From contig NZ_JACHGV010000017.1 in assembly GCF_014202475.1 (NCBI RefSeq), positions 81,771 through 145,770 on the forward strand: a stretch of 64,000 bases of DNA, read 5' to 3'. This document shows positions 17,758 through 26,607 of this stretch, piece by piece. Numbering within the stretch: position 1 is the stretch's first letter; the number at the start of each line of letters is the position of its first letter. Made by a program: the position numbers and the translations under genes. The notes under the pieces were generated by a model. That model did no database searches. It was not told the origin of the DNA and saw nothing but the letters and a program-made list of their open reading frames with translations. The stretch is from Streptomyces paradoxus (GTDB lineage Bacteria > Actinomycetota > Actinomycetes > Streptomycetales > Streptomycetaceae).

Positions 17758-18828
17758 ATGACACCGAGCGCTGCCGACGGCCCTGCGCCCAAGGGCCGCA
17801 GCAGGCGCAACTTCGCGGGGGCGCGGCCGGTGATGGCCGACGTGGCCCGGATGGCCGGGGTCTCCAAGCAGACCGTCTCGCGGGTGCTGAACGACCATCC
17901 GGCCGTCCGGCGCGAGACACGCGAGGCGGTCCTGGAGGCCATGCGCACGCTCGGCTACCGGCCCAGCCGCAGTGCGCGGTCCCTGGCCAGTGGCAGGACC
18001 CGGATGCTCGGGGTCATCTCCTTCGACGCCGCGCGCTACGGGCCCGCCTCGATCCTGACCGCGATCAACACGGCGGCCCAGGAGGCCGGTTACCTCGTCA
18101 GCTCCATCGCCCTCGACACGGCCGACCACGACACCGTCGTCGAGGCCGTGAACCGGCTGTCGGCCGAGGGCGCGGACGGCGTGATCGCGATCGCGCCGCA
18201 GCTGTGGGTGGGCCGCACGCTGGCCGAGACGACCGGCCTGGGCACTCCCCTGGTGGTGCTGGAGAACGCGCTCGACGAGGAGACCCCCCTGGTCACCGGC
18301 GATTCCCGCACCGGCGCCCGCAAGGCCACCGAGCACCTCCTCGGCCTCGGGCACCCCACCGTGTGGCACATCGCGGGCCCGACCGGCTGGACCTCCGCCG
18401 ATCATCGGATGGCGAGCTGGCGGGCGACGCTGCGGGCCGCAGGTGCCGCCGTTCCGGCTCCTCTCGTCGGGGACTGGAGCGCCGACTCCGGCTACGAGCT
18501 GGGCCGTTCGCTGGCCCGGCGCCCCGATGTGACGGCGGTGTTCGCCGGCAACGACCAGATGGCGCTCGGCCTGCTGCACGCCCTGCACGAGGCCGGGCGG
18601 TCCGTGCCCGGGGACGTCAGCGTCGTCGGCTACGACGACGTTCCGGAGGCGGCGCACTTCCTGCCGCCGCTGACCACCGTGCGCACCGACTTCGCGGAGA
18701 TCGGCACCCGTTCGCTGCGGCTCCTCCTGGACCGGATCGACGGCCCGGGCGAGCGGCCCCGCGGCGACACGCTCGTGCCCGTGGACCTCGTGGTGCGGGC
18801 CAGCAGCGGTCCCCCACCGGTGCGCTGA
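17758..18828 (+). CDS. LacI-family repressor of the MFS/GH35 locus
   Basis: A 356-residue LacI protein with about 22 basic, disordered residues before the helix-turn-helix ADVARMAGVSKQTVSRVL and hinge region RPSRSARSLASGRT. The effector domain has the usual GDSRTGARKATEHLLGLGH and VFAGNDQMALGLLHALHE segments. The ATG at 17758 has GAGGA about ten bases before it, and a TATGCT box at 17695-17700 suggests its own promoter in the 89 bp after the GH35-like gene. It is the best candidate to bind the 24-bp palindrome in front of the MFS gene. Confidence 0.9.
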   Translation: MTPSAADGPAPKGRSRRNFAGARPVMADVARMAGVSKQTVSRVLNDHPAVRRETREAVLEAMRTLGYRPSRSARSLASGRTRMLGVISFDAARYGPASILTAINTAAQEAGYLVSSIALDTADHDTVVEAVNRLSAEGADGVIAIAPQLWVGRTLAETTGLGTPLVVLENALDEETPLVTGDSRTGARKATEHLLGLGHPTVWHIAGPTGWTSADHRMASWRATLRAAGAAVPAPLVGDWSADSGYELGRSLARRPDVTAVFAGNDQMALGLLHALHEAGRSVPGDVSVVGYDDVPEAAHFLPPLTTVRTDFAEIGTRSLRLLLDRIDGPGERPRGDTLVPVDLVVRASSGPPPVR

Positions 18829-18838
18829 GGGGCGTTCG

Positions 18839-20806
18839 TCAGCCGTTCCCCTCGGCGGCGGCCCGCTGCCAGGCTCCTTCCCTCAGCAGCCGCAGCCCGT
18901 TCAGGCCGACCAGGACCGTGGAGCCCTCGTGGCCCGCGACGCCCAGCGGCAGCGGCAGGTTCCCGGCCAGGTCCCAGATGACGAGACCGGCGATGAACAC
19001 CCCCGCGATGACGAGGTTCTGCACGACCAGCCTGCGGGCGCGGCGGGACAGGGCGACGGTGGCGGGCACCGCGGCGAGTTCGTCGCGCACGATGACGGCG
19101 TCCGCCGTCTCCAGGGCCAGGTCGGATCCGGCCCGGCCCATGGCGATGCCGGTGTGCGCGGCGGCCAGGGCGGGTGCGTCGTTGACGCCGTCCCCGACGA
19201 CCAGCACCTTGCGGCCCGCGCCCTCCATCTCCTGGACGGCGGCCAGCTTGTCCTGCGGCAGCAGCCCGGCGCGCACGTCGTCGATGCCGGCCTCGACGGC
19301 GAGATGCGCGGCGGCACGGGGGTTGTCGCCGGTGAGGAGTACCGGGGCGGTGCCGGTGAGGCTGGCAAGGGCGGCGACCGTGGCGGCGGCGTCCGGGCGC
19401 AGCCGGTCGGCGATGCCGAGGAGTCCGGCGGGGGTGCCGTCGACCACGACCAGGACGGCGGTGCGGCCGGACTCCTCCAGTTCCGCGGCGGCGCCGGGGG
19501 TGTCCTCCAGCAGCCGGGCCGGTGCGCCCACCGCGACCGTGCGGCCGCCGACGACGGCGGTGACGCCGACGCCGGGCGCGGAGGTGAAGTCCTCCGCGCC
19601 GGGCAGGCCGGGGCCGCGCTCGCGGGCCGCGTCCACCACCGCCCTGGCCAGCGGATGCTCACTGGGCCGCTCGGCGGCGGCCGCCAGCGTCAGCAACTCC
19701 TCCTCGTCCAGGCCGGATCCGGGCAGCGGCCGCACGTCGGTGACGCGGGGGCTGCCCTCGGTGAGCGTGCCGGTCTTGTCCAGGGCGACCGCGTCCACCT
19801 GGCCGATCCGCTCCATCACCACGGCCGACTTCACGAGCACGCCGTGCCGTCCGGCGTTGGCGATGGCCGACAGCAGCGGCGGCATGGTGGCCAGCACGAC
19901 CGCGCACGGGGAGGCGACGATCATGAACGTCATGGCCCGCAGCAGCGCGTCGGTGAGCTGTTCGCCGAAGGCGATCGGCACCAGGAAGACGGCGAGGGTC
20001 GCGGCCACCATGCCGAGCGAGTAGCGCTGTTCGACCTTCTCGATGAACAGCTGCGTGGGCGCCTTGGTCTCGGACGCCTCCTGCACCATGCGCACGATGC
20101 GGGCGATCACCGAGTCGGAGGCGTCGCGCTCCACCCGGATCCTGAGAGCGCCGGTGCCGTTGAGAGTGCCGGCGAAGACCTCGTCGCCGCGCTCCTTCGG
20201 GACGGGCAGCGGCTCGCCGGTGATGGTCGCCTGGTCCACCTCGCTCGCCCCGTCGAGCACCCGGCCGTCTGCGCCGACGCGCTCCCCGGGGCGTACGAGG
20301 ACGGTGTCGCCGACCTCCAGCTCCTCGACGGACACGGCCTGTTCACCGCCGTCGGGGCTCAGCCGGGTGGCCGTGGCGGGGGCCAGGTCGAGCAGGCCGC
20401 GGACGGAGTCGGCGGTGCGGGCCGTGGCCAGGGCCTCCAGCGCGCCGGACGTGGCGAAGATGACGATGAGCAGGGCACCGTCCATCACCTGCCCGATGGA
20501 TGCGGCGCCCAGGGCGGCCACGACCATCAGCAGGTCGACGTCGAGGGTGCGTTCCTTCAGCGCCTTGAGCCCTTCCCAGCCCGGCTCCCAGCCGCCCGTC
20601 ACGTACGACAGGGCGTACAGCGGCCCCCAGGTCCAGGCCGGGGCGCCGGTCAGCTGCAAGGGCAGGGCGAGCAGGAAGAAGGCGGTGGCCGCGGCGGCCC
20701 AGCGTGCCTCGGGGAGCGCGAGGACGCGGGTACGCCGCCGGGCCACCGCCCCGGGGCGCTCGGGCTTCGTCCGTTCGACCGGCTGCGGCGTGAGGGTGGA
20801 GGTCAT
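18839..20806 (-). CDS. P1B-4-type heavy-metal exporting ATPase
   Basis: A 655-residue metal-transporting P-type ATPase. It has the actuator TGEPLPV, the membrane metal-site motif ASPCAVVLA (about residue 300), phosphorylation site DKTGTLTEG (about 342), nucleotide-domain SEHPLARAV and TGDN, and GDGVNDAPAL. The combination of SPC in the transport helix, HEGST near the C-terminus (about 626) and no N-terminal metal-binding domain is the signature of the P1B-4 group, which exports Co2+, Fe2+ or related ions. The ATG is set at 20806 by AAGGACC seven bases upstream; an ATG at 20872 would precede it but lies in the presumed operator. It stands alone, convergent with the LacI gene. Confidence 0.9.
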   Translation of the reverse strand: MTSTLTPQPVERTKPERPGAVARRRTRVLALPEARWAAAATAFFLLALPLQLTGAPAWTWGPLYALSYVTGGWEPGWEGLKALKERTLDVDLLMVVAALGAASIGQVMDGALLIVIFATSGALEALATARTADSVRGLLDLAPATATRLSPDGGEQAVSVEELEVGDTVLVRPGERVGADGRVLDGASEVDQATITGEPLPVPKERGDEVFAGTLNGTGALRIRVERDASDSVIARIVRMVQEASETKAPTQLFIEKVEQRYSLGMVAATLAVFLVPIAFGEQLTDALLRAMTFMIVASPCAVVLATMPPLLSAIANAGRHGVLVKSAVVMERIGQVDAVALDKTGTLTEGSPRVTDVRPLPGSGLDEEELLTLAAAAERPSEHPLARAVVDAARERGPGLPGAEDFTSAPGVGVTAVVGGRTVAVGAPARLLEDTPGAAAELEESGRTAVLVVVDGTPAGLLGIADRLRPDAAATVAALASLTGTAPVLLTGDNPRAAAHLAVEAGIDDVRAGLLPQDKLAAVQEMEGAGRKVLVVGDGVNDAPALAAAHTGIAMGRAGSDLALETADAVIVRDELAAVPATVALSRRARRLVVQNLVIAGVFIAGLVIWDLAGNLPLPLGVAGHEGSTVLVGLNGLRLLREGAWQRAAAEGNG

Positions 20807-20841
20807 CAGGGGTCCTTCTGGCGGGGGCGCGTCGGCGCCCC

Positions 20842-20883
20842 ACCATACAGGAACACATGAAGACTCATTCATGCCTTCATGTG
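20842..20883 (-). promoter_or_regulatory. Putative ArsR/SmtB-like operator and promoter of the metal ATPase
   Basis: The inverted repeat CACATGAAG (20854-20862) and CTTCATGTG (20875-20883) is perfect, and a third TTCAT half-site lies between them (20868-20872), giving CATGAA-N6-TTCATG. ATGAA/TTCAT arms are typical of SmtB/ArsR-family metal sensors. On the minus strand a TATGGT box (20847-20842) lies just downstream and could be the -10. No sensor gene is adjacent, so the regulator must be encoded elsewhere. The promoter call is weak; the repeat itself is certain. Confidence 0.55.
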
Positions 20884-21008
20884 GCAGCCGTGTCGCGACA
20901 CAGGTCCCGGGGTCATCGCACGGGCACGGCCACGTACTGGTACTCCAGGACAGCTCTTGCGCAGGTCAGCACCGCTTGTCAGAGTGACCGGGCACGCAGG
21001 GAGGCACC

Positions 21009-22658
21009 GTGAACGATCACCCCCCGACGGCCGGCCGCGACTCCGCCCCGGCCGGTCGCGCACCGACTCTCGCCGACGTCCTCGCCCTGCCGGTGCTGGC
21101 CGCCGGACAGCCCCAGGTGGTCACGGGCGTGACCGAGCTGGGCCGGCCGGTGCGCTGGGTGCACATCACCGAGCTCACGGACCCTGCCTCCTTCCTCAAG
21201 GGCGGCGAGCTGGTCCTGACCACGGGCATGCCGCTGCCCGAGGACACCGCGGGTGTCCGCCGGTACGTCGACGAACTCACCGAGGTGGGAGCGGCCGCCC
21301 TGGTCATCGAACTCGTACGCCGCTACCACCGGCCGCCCGACGCCCTCGTGCAGGCCTGCCGGGCCCGGGGGCTCCCCCTGGTCACCCTCGCCCGGGACGT
21401 CAACTTCCTGGAGGTCACGCAGGTCGTGCACGCGCTGATCCTCGGCAACCAGGCCGACGCGATGCGGCGGACCCAGCGGATCCACGAGGCGTTCACGGCG
21501 CTGACGTTGCGCGGGGCGGGGCCGGAGGACGTGGTGCGCGCGGCCGCGGAGATGAGCGGCCGGACGGTCGTGCTGGAGAACCTGGCGCACCAGGCGCTGA
21601 TCTGCGAACCCTCGGGAAGCACGGTGGAGCAGGCGCTCGGGGGCTGGGAGCAGCGCTCCCGGGCGGCCGAGCCGGGCGACCGCACCGAGGTGGGCGGCCC
21701 GGAGGACTGGCTCACCGCGCCCGTCTCCTACCAGGGCGAACGCTGGGGGCGTCTGGTCATGCTGCCCGCCGACGGGCCGGCTTTCGGGCCGGAGCACGTC
21801 ACCGTCCTGGAACGGACGGCGATGGCCCTGACCGTGGCCCGGCTCATCCACTCCACCCCGTGGGAGCACACGGCCCACCGCAACGCCCTGCGCGAGCTGG
21901 CGGAGCAGCGGCACCACTCCGCCGAGGACCTCCGGGCCCGCTGCGCCGCGCTGGGTCTGCCCACGGAGGCCGGTGTCTTCCTGGCCGTCCTCGTGGATCC
22001 GGGACCGGGCGGGGCGGGCGCCGAGCCGGAGACCCGGATGCACCGGGAGCTGCGGTCGGCCGGGATCCCGGCCCTGGTCGGCGAACTGTCCCCGCGCCGC
22101 CTCGGCGTCCTGCTGGCCCTGCGTCCTGACCAGCCCTGGCGGCCCGTGGCCGAACGCCTCAGCCGGACCGCGCTGGCACTGGCGCCGGAGGCGATCGTCG
22201 GAGTCGGCTCGGAGGTGGCGGATCTCGCCGACACCGCACGCTCGTTCCGGGAGGCGGCCCGGGTCATAGAGGCCACCCCGCCCGGCCAGCCCCTCCCCGC
22301 GGACCGTTCCTTCCACGAGCTGCCGGACATCGGCCTGCGCCGGCTGCTGTACGCGCTGCGCGAGGACACCCGGATCCAGGACTACACGGAACGCCTGCTG
22401 GGCCGGCTCATCGACCACGACACCCGGCACGGCACCGACCTGCTGGCGACCCTGGGCCACTACCTCGACGCCGCCGGCAACAAGACCACGGCGGCCCGTC
22501 GCGGTGGCCTGTCCAGGGAGACCCTGTACCAGCGCCTTCGCATGGTCGAACGCCTCCTCGACACCGACCTCGAATCCGGCGACCGGCGCACCGAACTCCA
22601 TGTGGCCCTCACGGCGTTGCGGGTCCTGCGCGCGGACCGGGGACCGCACTCCCTGTAA
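21009..22658 (+). CDS. PucR-family transcriptional regulator
   Basis: A 549-residue regulator with three parts: an N-terminal PucR domain (TLADVLALPVLAAGQPQVV to about residue 140), a central ligand or GGDEF-like region, and the C-terminal PucR helix-turn-helix (LLATLGHYLDAAGNKTTAAR to LLDTDL, about 478-530). The start is a GTG with GGGAGG four bases upstream. PucR proteins usually activate purine, amino-acid or other nitrogen catabolic genes. No such operon adjoins it: the metal ATPase is divergent and an ECF remnant lies downstream. Its target is therefore not evident. Confidence 0.88.
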   Translation: MNDHPPTAGRDSAPAGRAPTLADVLALPVLAAGQPQVVTGVTELGRPVRWVHITELTDPASFLKGGELVLTTGMPLPEDTAGVRRYVDELTEVGAAALVIELVRRYHRPPDALVQACRARGLPLVTLARDVNFLEVTQVVHALILGNQADAMRRTQRIHEAFTALTLRGAGPEDVVRAAAEMSGRTVVLENLAHQALICEPSGSTVEQALGGWEQRSRAAEPGDRTEVGGPEDWLTAPVSYQGERWGRLVMLPADGPAFGPEHVTVLERTAMALTVARLIHSTPWEHTAHRNALRELAEQRHHSAEDLRARCAALGLPTEAGVFLAVLVDPGPGGAGAEPETRMHRELRSAGIPALVGELSPRRLGVLLALRPDQPWRPVAERLSRTALALAPEAIVGVGSEVADLADTARSFREAARVIEATPPGQPLPADRSFHELPDIGLRRLLYALREDTRIQDYTERLLGRLIDHDTRHGTDLLATLGHYLDAAGNKTTAARRGGLSRETLYQRLRMVERLLDTDLESGDRRTELHVALTALRVLRADRGPHSL

Positions 22659-22720
22659 CGCTTTGTCCGTCCCGTTCCAGGAACGAGTGAGAGGCACCTG
22701 TCGACGGGAAGGGGACATCG

Positions 22721-22815
22721 GTGGACGACGCGGAACGGTGACGGAGTGGGCCTGCTGCGGCAGTCGGCGACCCGCGGCTCTTCGAGGAGTTCCACCGGCG
22801 TCATGTCGACGAGGC
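22721..22815 (+). pseudogene. Remnant of an ECF sigma-factor gene, N-terminus only
   Basis: A GTG with a good ribosome binding site (GAAGGGGACATCG before it) opens VDDAER, then a TGA stop at 22739-22741. In the same frame the reading continues RSGPAAAVGDPRLFEEFHRRHVDEA, which matches the beginning of region 2 of ECF sigma factors (usual pattern DPxLFExFYRRHVDAV). The homology stops at about 22815, where the paa terminator begins. Upstream, GGAAC (22680-22684) and GTC (22700-22702) with a 15-bp spacer look like an ECF-type promoter that may have served it. The fragment seems to be the stump of a deleted sigma-factor gene. A chance match over 20 residues cannot be excluded. Confidence 0.5.
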
Positions 22816-22817
22816 CA

Positions 22818-22852
22818 GGCCTGCGGCCGCAGGCCGGCCCGCCCTCCGCGGG
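22818..22852 (-). terminator. Double hairpin downstream of paaE
   Basis: Just past the paaE stop on the minus strand lie CCCGC-ggagg-GCGGG (22838-22852) and then an 18-bp perfect palindrome with half-site GGCCTGCGG (22818-22835). Together they can end the paaABCDE transcript. Confidence 0.6.
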
Positions 22853-22853
22853 C

Positions 22854-23969
22854 TCAGGTGTCGAAGTCCACCGTCAACGCTTCGGACACCGGGAACGTCT
22901 GGCACGTGAGGACGTAGCCCGCGTCGACCTCGGACGGTTCGAGGGCGAAGTTGCGGCGCATGTCGGCCTTGCCGCCGGTGACCAGGGCGCGGCAGGTGCC
23001 GCAGACTCCGCCCTTGCAGGCGAAGGGCAGGTCGGGGCGGGTCTGCTGGGCGCCTTCAAGGAGGGTGCGGTCGCGGGGCAGGGGGGCGGTGGTGGAGCGG
23101 CCGTCGAGGGTGACGGTGACCTGGCTGACCGGGCCGGAAGGGCCGGTCTCGGCGTGCCGGACCTCGCGGACCGGCTCGTCGTCGGCGTAGAAGAGCTCCT
23201 GGTGGACGCGGTCGGCGGGGACGCCGAGGCCGGTCAGGACCTGCTGGGCGGCGCGCACCATGCCGTGCGGGCCGCACAGCCACCAGTGGTCGGCGGACTC
23301 CACGTCGACCAGCGCGTCGACGAGCGCGGAGAGCCGCTCGGCGTCGAGGCGGCCGGAGAGCACCTCGGCCTCGCGGGGCTCGCGGGAGAGGACGTGTGCG
23401 AGCTGGAACCGCGCCGGGTAGAGGTCCTTCAGGTCGGCGAGTTCGTCGGCGAACATCACCGTGCCCGTGCGGCGGTTGCCGTAGAGGAGGGTGACGGTCG
23501 AGCGGGGGTCGGCGGCTAGGACGGACTCGGCGATGGAGACCATGGGGGTGATGCCGGAGCCCGCGGCGATCAGGACGTGGTGGCCGTGGGCGGTGAGATC
23601 TGGGGTGAAGGCACCGGTGGGTGCCATCACCTCGACGGTGTCGCCGGGGCGTACGTCGTTCACCAGCCAGGAGGAGAACAGGCCGCCCGGCACCACGCGG
23701 ACGCCGATGCGCGGCGCGGTGCCGGCGGGGGCGCAGATCGAGTACGAGCGGCGCTCGTCCCGGCCGTCGATGTCGCGCCGCAGGGTGAGTGACTGGCCGG
23801 GCGCGAAGGTGAACTCCTCGGCCAGCTCGGCCGGGATGTCGAAGCTCACGGCTGCCGCGTCCTCGCACAGCGGCTGCACGGCGGCGACCCGCAGGGGGTG
23901 GAAGACCGGACGCCGGCGGACACGCGCGCGTGCCGCCGGGACGGGGGCCGGCTCCATCAGGTCCTCCAT
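22854..23969 (-). CDS. paaE: Phenylacetyl-CoA epoxidase reductase subunit PaaE
   Basis: A 371-residue flavoprotein reductase that passes electrons from NADPH to the PaaAC oxygenase. The FAD part has RRSYSICAPAG, the NAD(P) part has VLIAAGSGITPMVSI, and the C-terminal plant-type [2Fe-2S] ferredoxin has CKGGVCGTC (about residue 318) with the fourth Cys in LTCQTFPV. The ATG at 23969 is preceded by AAGGAG and overlaps the TGA of paaD by one base, which favours it over the upstream start at 24020. It is the last gene of paaABCDE. Confidence 0.95.
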   Translation of the reverse strand: MEDLMEPAPVPAARARVRRRPVFHPLRVAAVQPLCEDAAAVSFDIPAELAEEFTFAPGQSLTLRRDIDGRDERRSYSICAPAGTAPRIGVRVVPGGLFSSWLVNDVRPGDTVEVMAPTGAFTPDLTAHGHHVLIAAGSGITPMVSIAESVLAADPRSTVTLLYGNRRTGTVMFADELADLKDLYPARFQLAHVLSREPREAEVLSGRLDAERLSALVDALVDVESADHWWLCGPHGMVRAAQQVLTGLGVPADRVHQELFYADDEPVREVRHAETGPSGPVSQVTVTLDGRSTTAPLPRDRTLLEGAQQTRPDLPFACKGGVCGTCRALVTGGKADMRRNFALEPSEVDAGYVLTCQTFPVSEALTVDFDT

Positions 23970-24484
23970 CAGATCTCCTTGAGGTACTCGAACGGCTCGC
24001 GGCAGGCGAGGCAGCGCCACAGTGACTTGCAGGACGTGGCGCCGAAGCGGGAGGTCTCCTCGGTGTCCGGGTGACCGCAGCGGGGGCAGGGCACCGAGCG
24101 GCGGGTCGGCGACAGCACGAGCGGAACCGGACCGGTGGTGCGCGCGGGCGCGGTGCCGGGCGGGGCGATACCGTGCTCGGCGAGCTTGCGCCGGCCGGCG
24201 GCCGTGATCCAGTCACTGCTCCACGGCGGGTCGAGGACCGTGCGGATCTCCACACGCGCGTATCCCGCCTCGCGCAGCCGGGCGGCCACGCCCGCGCGCA
24301 TCTCCGCCATCGCCGGACAGCCCGAGTAGGTGGGGGTCAGGCTCGCGACCACCGTGCCGTCCTCGGTCAGTGCCACCTCCCGCAGCACTCCGAGGTCGGC
24401 CAGGGTGAGCATGGGCAGTTCGGGGTCGGGCACCTGCTCGGCGATGTGCCGGGCCCGTCGCGCGTCCAGGAGTGCCGTCACCAT
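23969..24484 (-). CDS. paaD: PaaD, DUF59-type iron-sulfur maturation protein of the phenylacetyl-CoA epoxidase
   Basis: A 171-residue protein with an N-terminal DUF59/MIP18 domain (EQVPDPELPMLTLADLGVL, and PTYSGCPAM with its conserved Cys at about 56) and a C-terminal zinc-ribbon-like segment (VPCPRCGHPDTEE, CLACREPFEYLKEI). PaaD is needed for an active epoxidase complex, probably for iron-sulfur assembly on PaaE, but is not part of the catalytic core. The ATG at 24484 lies inside the end of paaC (seven-base overlap), which gives a standard-length protein. Confidence 0.94.
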   Translation of the reverse strand: MVTALLDARRARHIAEQVPDPELPMLTLADLGVLREVALTEDGTVVASLTPTYSGCPAMAEMRAGVAARLREAGYARVEIRTVLDPPWSSDWITAAGRRKLAEHGIAPPGTAPARTTGPVPLVLSPTRRSVPCPRCGHPDTEETSRFGATSCKSLWRCLACREPFEYLKEI

Positions 24485-25305
24485 GTCGCCCCCGGGTGGG
24501 CCCGGGCCACTCCCTGCAACTCGGCGAGCAGCGGGGCGAGGTGCTCGGTGTGCTCCCCGGTGCGGCCCGAGCCGGGCAGCGGGCGGTAGACGGGCATGGG
24601 CAGCCCGGCCGCCTCCGTGACCTGGCGGAGGACAGCGACGACCTCGTCGCGCACGTCGTACGCCGTGAACAGCTCGCCCAGGTAGGGCGCCACCTGCTCC
24701 TGCGCCTTGCGCATCCGGCGGTGCGACTCCTCGGTGCCGTCGCCGAGGCGCACGGCCCACTCAGCCGCGTACTGGCGGTGGTAGGCCAGCTCCTTGACGC
24801 CCTTGGCGGCGATCGCCGCGAGCACCGGGTCGCCGTGTGCGGTGAGCCGCTCGAAGTGCGCGAGGCGCCAGCTGGCGAGGACCAGCAGCCGCACGATGGA
24901 GAACGCGAAGTCACCGTTGGGGAGTTCGGCGAGGCGTACGTTGCGGAACTCGCCGGCGTCGCGGAAGTAGGCGTAGGCGTCCTCGTCACGGCCGGTGCCG
25001 TCGGCCTGGCCCGCGCGGGAGTACAGCAGGCGGGCCTGGCCGAGCAGGTCGAGCCCGATGTTGGCCAGCGCCACCTCCTCCTCCAGCTCGGGGGCGCGCG
25101 TGGTCCACTCGGCCAGCCGCTGGGCGGAGACCAGGGCGTCGTCGGCCAGGGTCACGCACAGATCCGCCAGCCCGGCGGCGTCGACGCCCTCGGGCACGGT
25201 GGTGTCCACGCCGTGCAGGGGGTCCTCGAAACCGGTGCCGTAGGCCCAGCGGGTGTCGTCCTCATGGCCCTCGGCGAGGGTCATGTAGACGTGGTCGTCG
25301 CTCAT
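24478..25305 (-). CDS. paaC: Phenylacetyl-CoA epoxidase structural subunit PaaC
   Basis: A 275-residue ferritin-like helical protein (LADDALVSAQRLAEWTTRAP, EEVALANIGLDLLGQARLL, KGVKELAYHRQYAAEW). PaaC pairs with PaaA and stabilises its diiron subunit but does not bind catalytic iron itself. It lies between paaB and paaD in the standard order, ten bases after paaB, and its tail overlaps paaD. Confidence 0.95.
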   Translation of the reverse strand: MSDDHVYMTLAEGHEDDTRWAYGTGFEDPLHGVDTTVPEGVDAAGLADLCVTLADDALVSAQRLAEWTTRAPELEEEVALANIGLDLLGQARLLYSRAGQADGTGRDEDAYAYFRDAGEFRNVRLAELPNGDFAFSIVRLLVLASWRLAHFERLTAHGDPVLAAIAAKGVKELAYHRQYAAEWAVRLGDGTEESHRRMRKAQEQVAPYLGELFTAYDVRDEVVAVLRQVTEAAGLPMPVYRPLPGSGRTGEHTEHLAPLLAELQGVARAHPGATW

Positions 25306-25315
25306 GCCCTGTCCT

Positions 25316-25609
25316 TCAGATGTGGGGGACGTCGTCGGGGATGTCGTAGAAGGTCGGGTGCCGGTAGACCTTGTCGGCGCTGGGCTCGAAGAAGGGGTCC
25401 TTCTCGTCGCGCGTGGAGGCGGCGATGTGCTCGGAGCGCACGACCCAGATGGAGACGCCCTCGTTGCGCCGGGTGTAGAGGTCGCGGGCGTGGGTGAGCG
25501 CCATGCGGTCGTCGGCGGCGTGCAGCGAGCCCACGTGGACGTGGTTCAGGCCGCGCTTGCCCCGCACGAACACCTCGTACAGCGGCCAGTCCTGCTTGTC
25601 GGCGGTCAT
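25316..25609 (-). CDS. paaB: Phenylacetyl-CoA epoxidase subunit PaaB
   Basis: A 97-residue protein with the family motif WPLYEVFVRGKRGLNHVHVG and the tail DPFFEPSADKVYRHPTFYDI. PaaB bridges PaaAC heterodimers in the complex. The ATG overlaps the stop of paaA by four bases, and the length is normal for the family. Confidence 0.95.
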   Translation of the reverse strand: MTADKQDWPLYEVFVRGKRGLNHVHVGSLHAADDRMALTHARDLYTRRNEGVSIWVVRSEHIAASTRDEKDPFFEPSADKVYRHPTFYDIPDDVPHI

Positions 25610-26592
25610 GCCACCGCTCCCTTCGGCTCGCGGGCGGCCTGCTTGGCGGCGTGGGCGGTGGCCGCCTCGCGCACCCAGGAGCCCTCCTCGTGGGCCGTGC
25701 GGCGCCGTTCCATCCGCTGGTCGTTGCACGGGCCGTCGCCCTTGATGACCCGCATCAGCTCGTCCCAGTCGGGCGTGCCGAAGTCGTGGTGGCCCCGCTC
25801 CTCGTTCCAGCGCAGCTCCGGGTCGGGGAGCGTGACGCCGAGCTTCTCGGCCTGCGGGACGGTCATGTCGACGAACCGCCGGCGCAGTTCGTCGTTGCTG
25901 TGCCGCTTGATCTTCCATGCCATGGACTGCGCGGAGTTGGGCGAGGCGTCGTCGGGCGGGCCGAACATCATCAGCGACGGCCACCACCAGCGGTTCACGG
26001 CGTCCTGCACCATCTCGCGCTGCTCCCGGGTGCCGCGCATCATCGTCATCAGCAGCTCGTAGCCCTGCCGCTGGTGGAACGATTCCTCCTTGCAGATCCG
26101 CACCATGGCGCGCGCGTACGGCCCGTACGAGGAGCGGCACAGCGGCACCTGGTTGCAGATCGCGGCGCCGTCCACGAACCAGCCGATCACGCCGACGTCC
26201 GCGAAGCTCAGCGTCGGGTAGTTGAAGATCGACGAGTACTTCTGGCGGCCCTCGATCAGGCGCCCGGTCAGGTCGGCGCGGTCGGCGCCCAGGGTCTCGG
26301 CCGCCGAGTAGAGGTAGAGCCCGTGTCCGGCCTCGTCCTGGACCTTGGCGAAGAGAATGGCCTTGCGGCGCAGCGACGGGGCTCGGGTGATCCACTCGCC
26401 CTCCGGCTGCATGCCGATGATCTCCGAGTGCGCGTGCTGCGCGATCTGCCGGATCAGTGTCCTGCGGTAGCCCTCCGGCATCCAGTCACGCGGCTCGATC
26501 CGCTGGTCCCGCGCGATCGTCGCGTCGAAGTGCTGCTGGAGAACCGGCTCGGCGCCGTCCGTCTCCGCAGGGCTGGAGCGTGTCGTGTTCAT
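25606..26592 (-). CDS. paaA: Phenylacetyl-CoA epoxidase catalytic subunit PaaA
   Basis: A 328-residue diiron oxygenase subunit that forms the ring 1,2-epoxide of phenylacetyl-CoA. The iron-binding motifs are VQDEAGHGLYLY and CKEESFHQRQGYE, each ExxH-type on ferritin-like helices; FNYPTLSFADVGVIGWFVD is also typical. The ATG at 26592 follows AAGGGGG by about four bases. It heads the operon paaABCDE. A TetR-like operator covers the start point of the promoter just upstream. The ring-opening and beta-oxidation genes (paaG, paaZ, paaF, paaH, paaJ) are not in the window. Confidence 0.96.
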   Translation of the reverse strand: MNTTRSSPAETDGAEPVLQQHFDATIARDQRIEPRDWMPEGYRRTLIRQIAQHAHSEIIGMQPEGEWITRAPSLRRKAILFAKVQDEAGHGLYLYSAAETLGADRADLTGRLIEGRQKYSSIFNYPTLSFADVGVIGWFVDGAAICNQVPLCRSSYGPYARAMVRICKEESFHQRQGYELLMTMMRGTREQREMVQDAVNRWWWPSLMMFGPPDDASPNSAQSMAWKIKRHSNDELRRRFVDMTVPQAEKLGVTLPDPELRWNEERGHHDFGTPDWDELMRVIKGDGPCNDQRMERRRTAHEEGSWVREAATAHAAKQAAREPKGAVA

Positions 26593-26607
26593 CCGTCCCC
26601 CTTCCCA

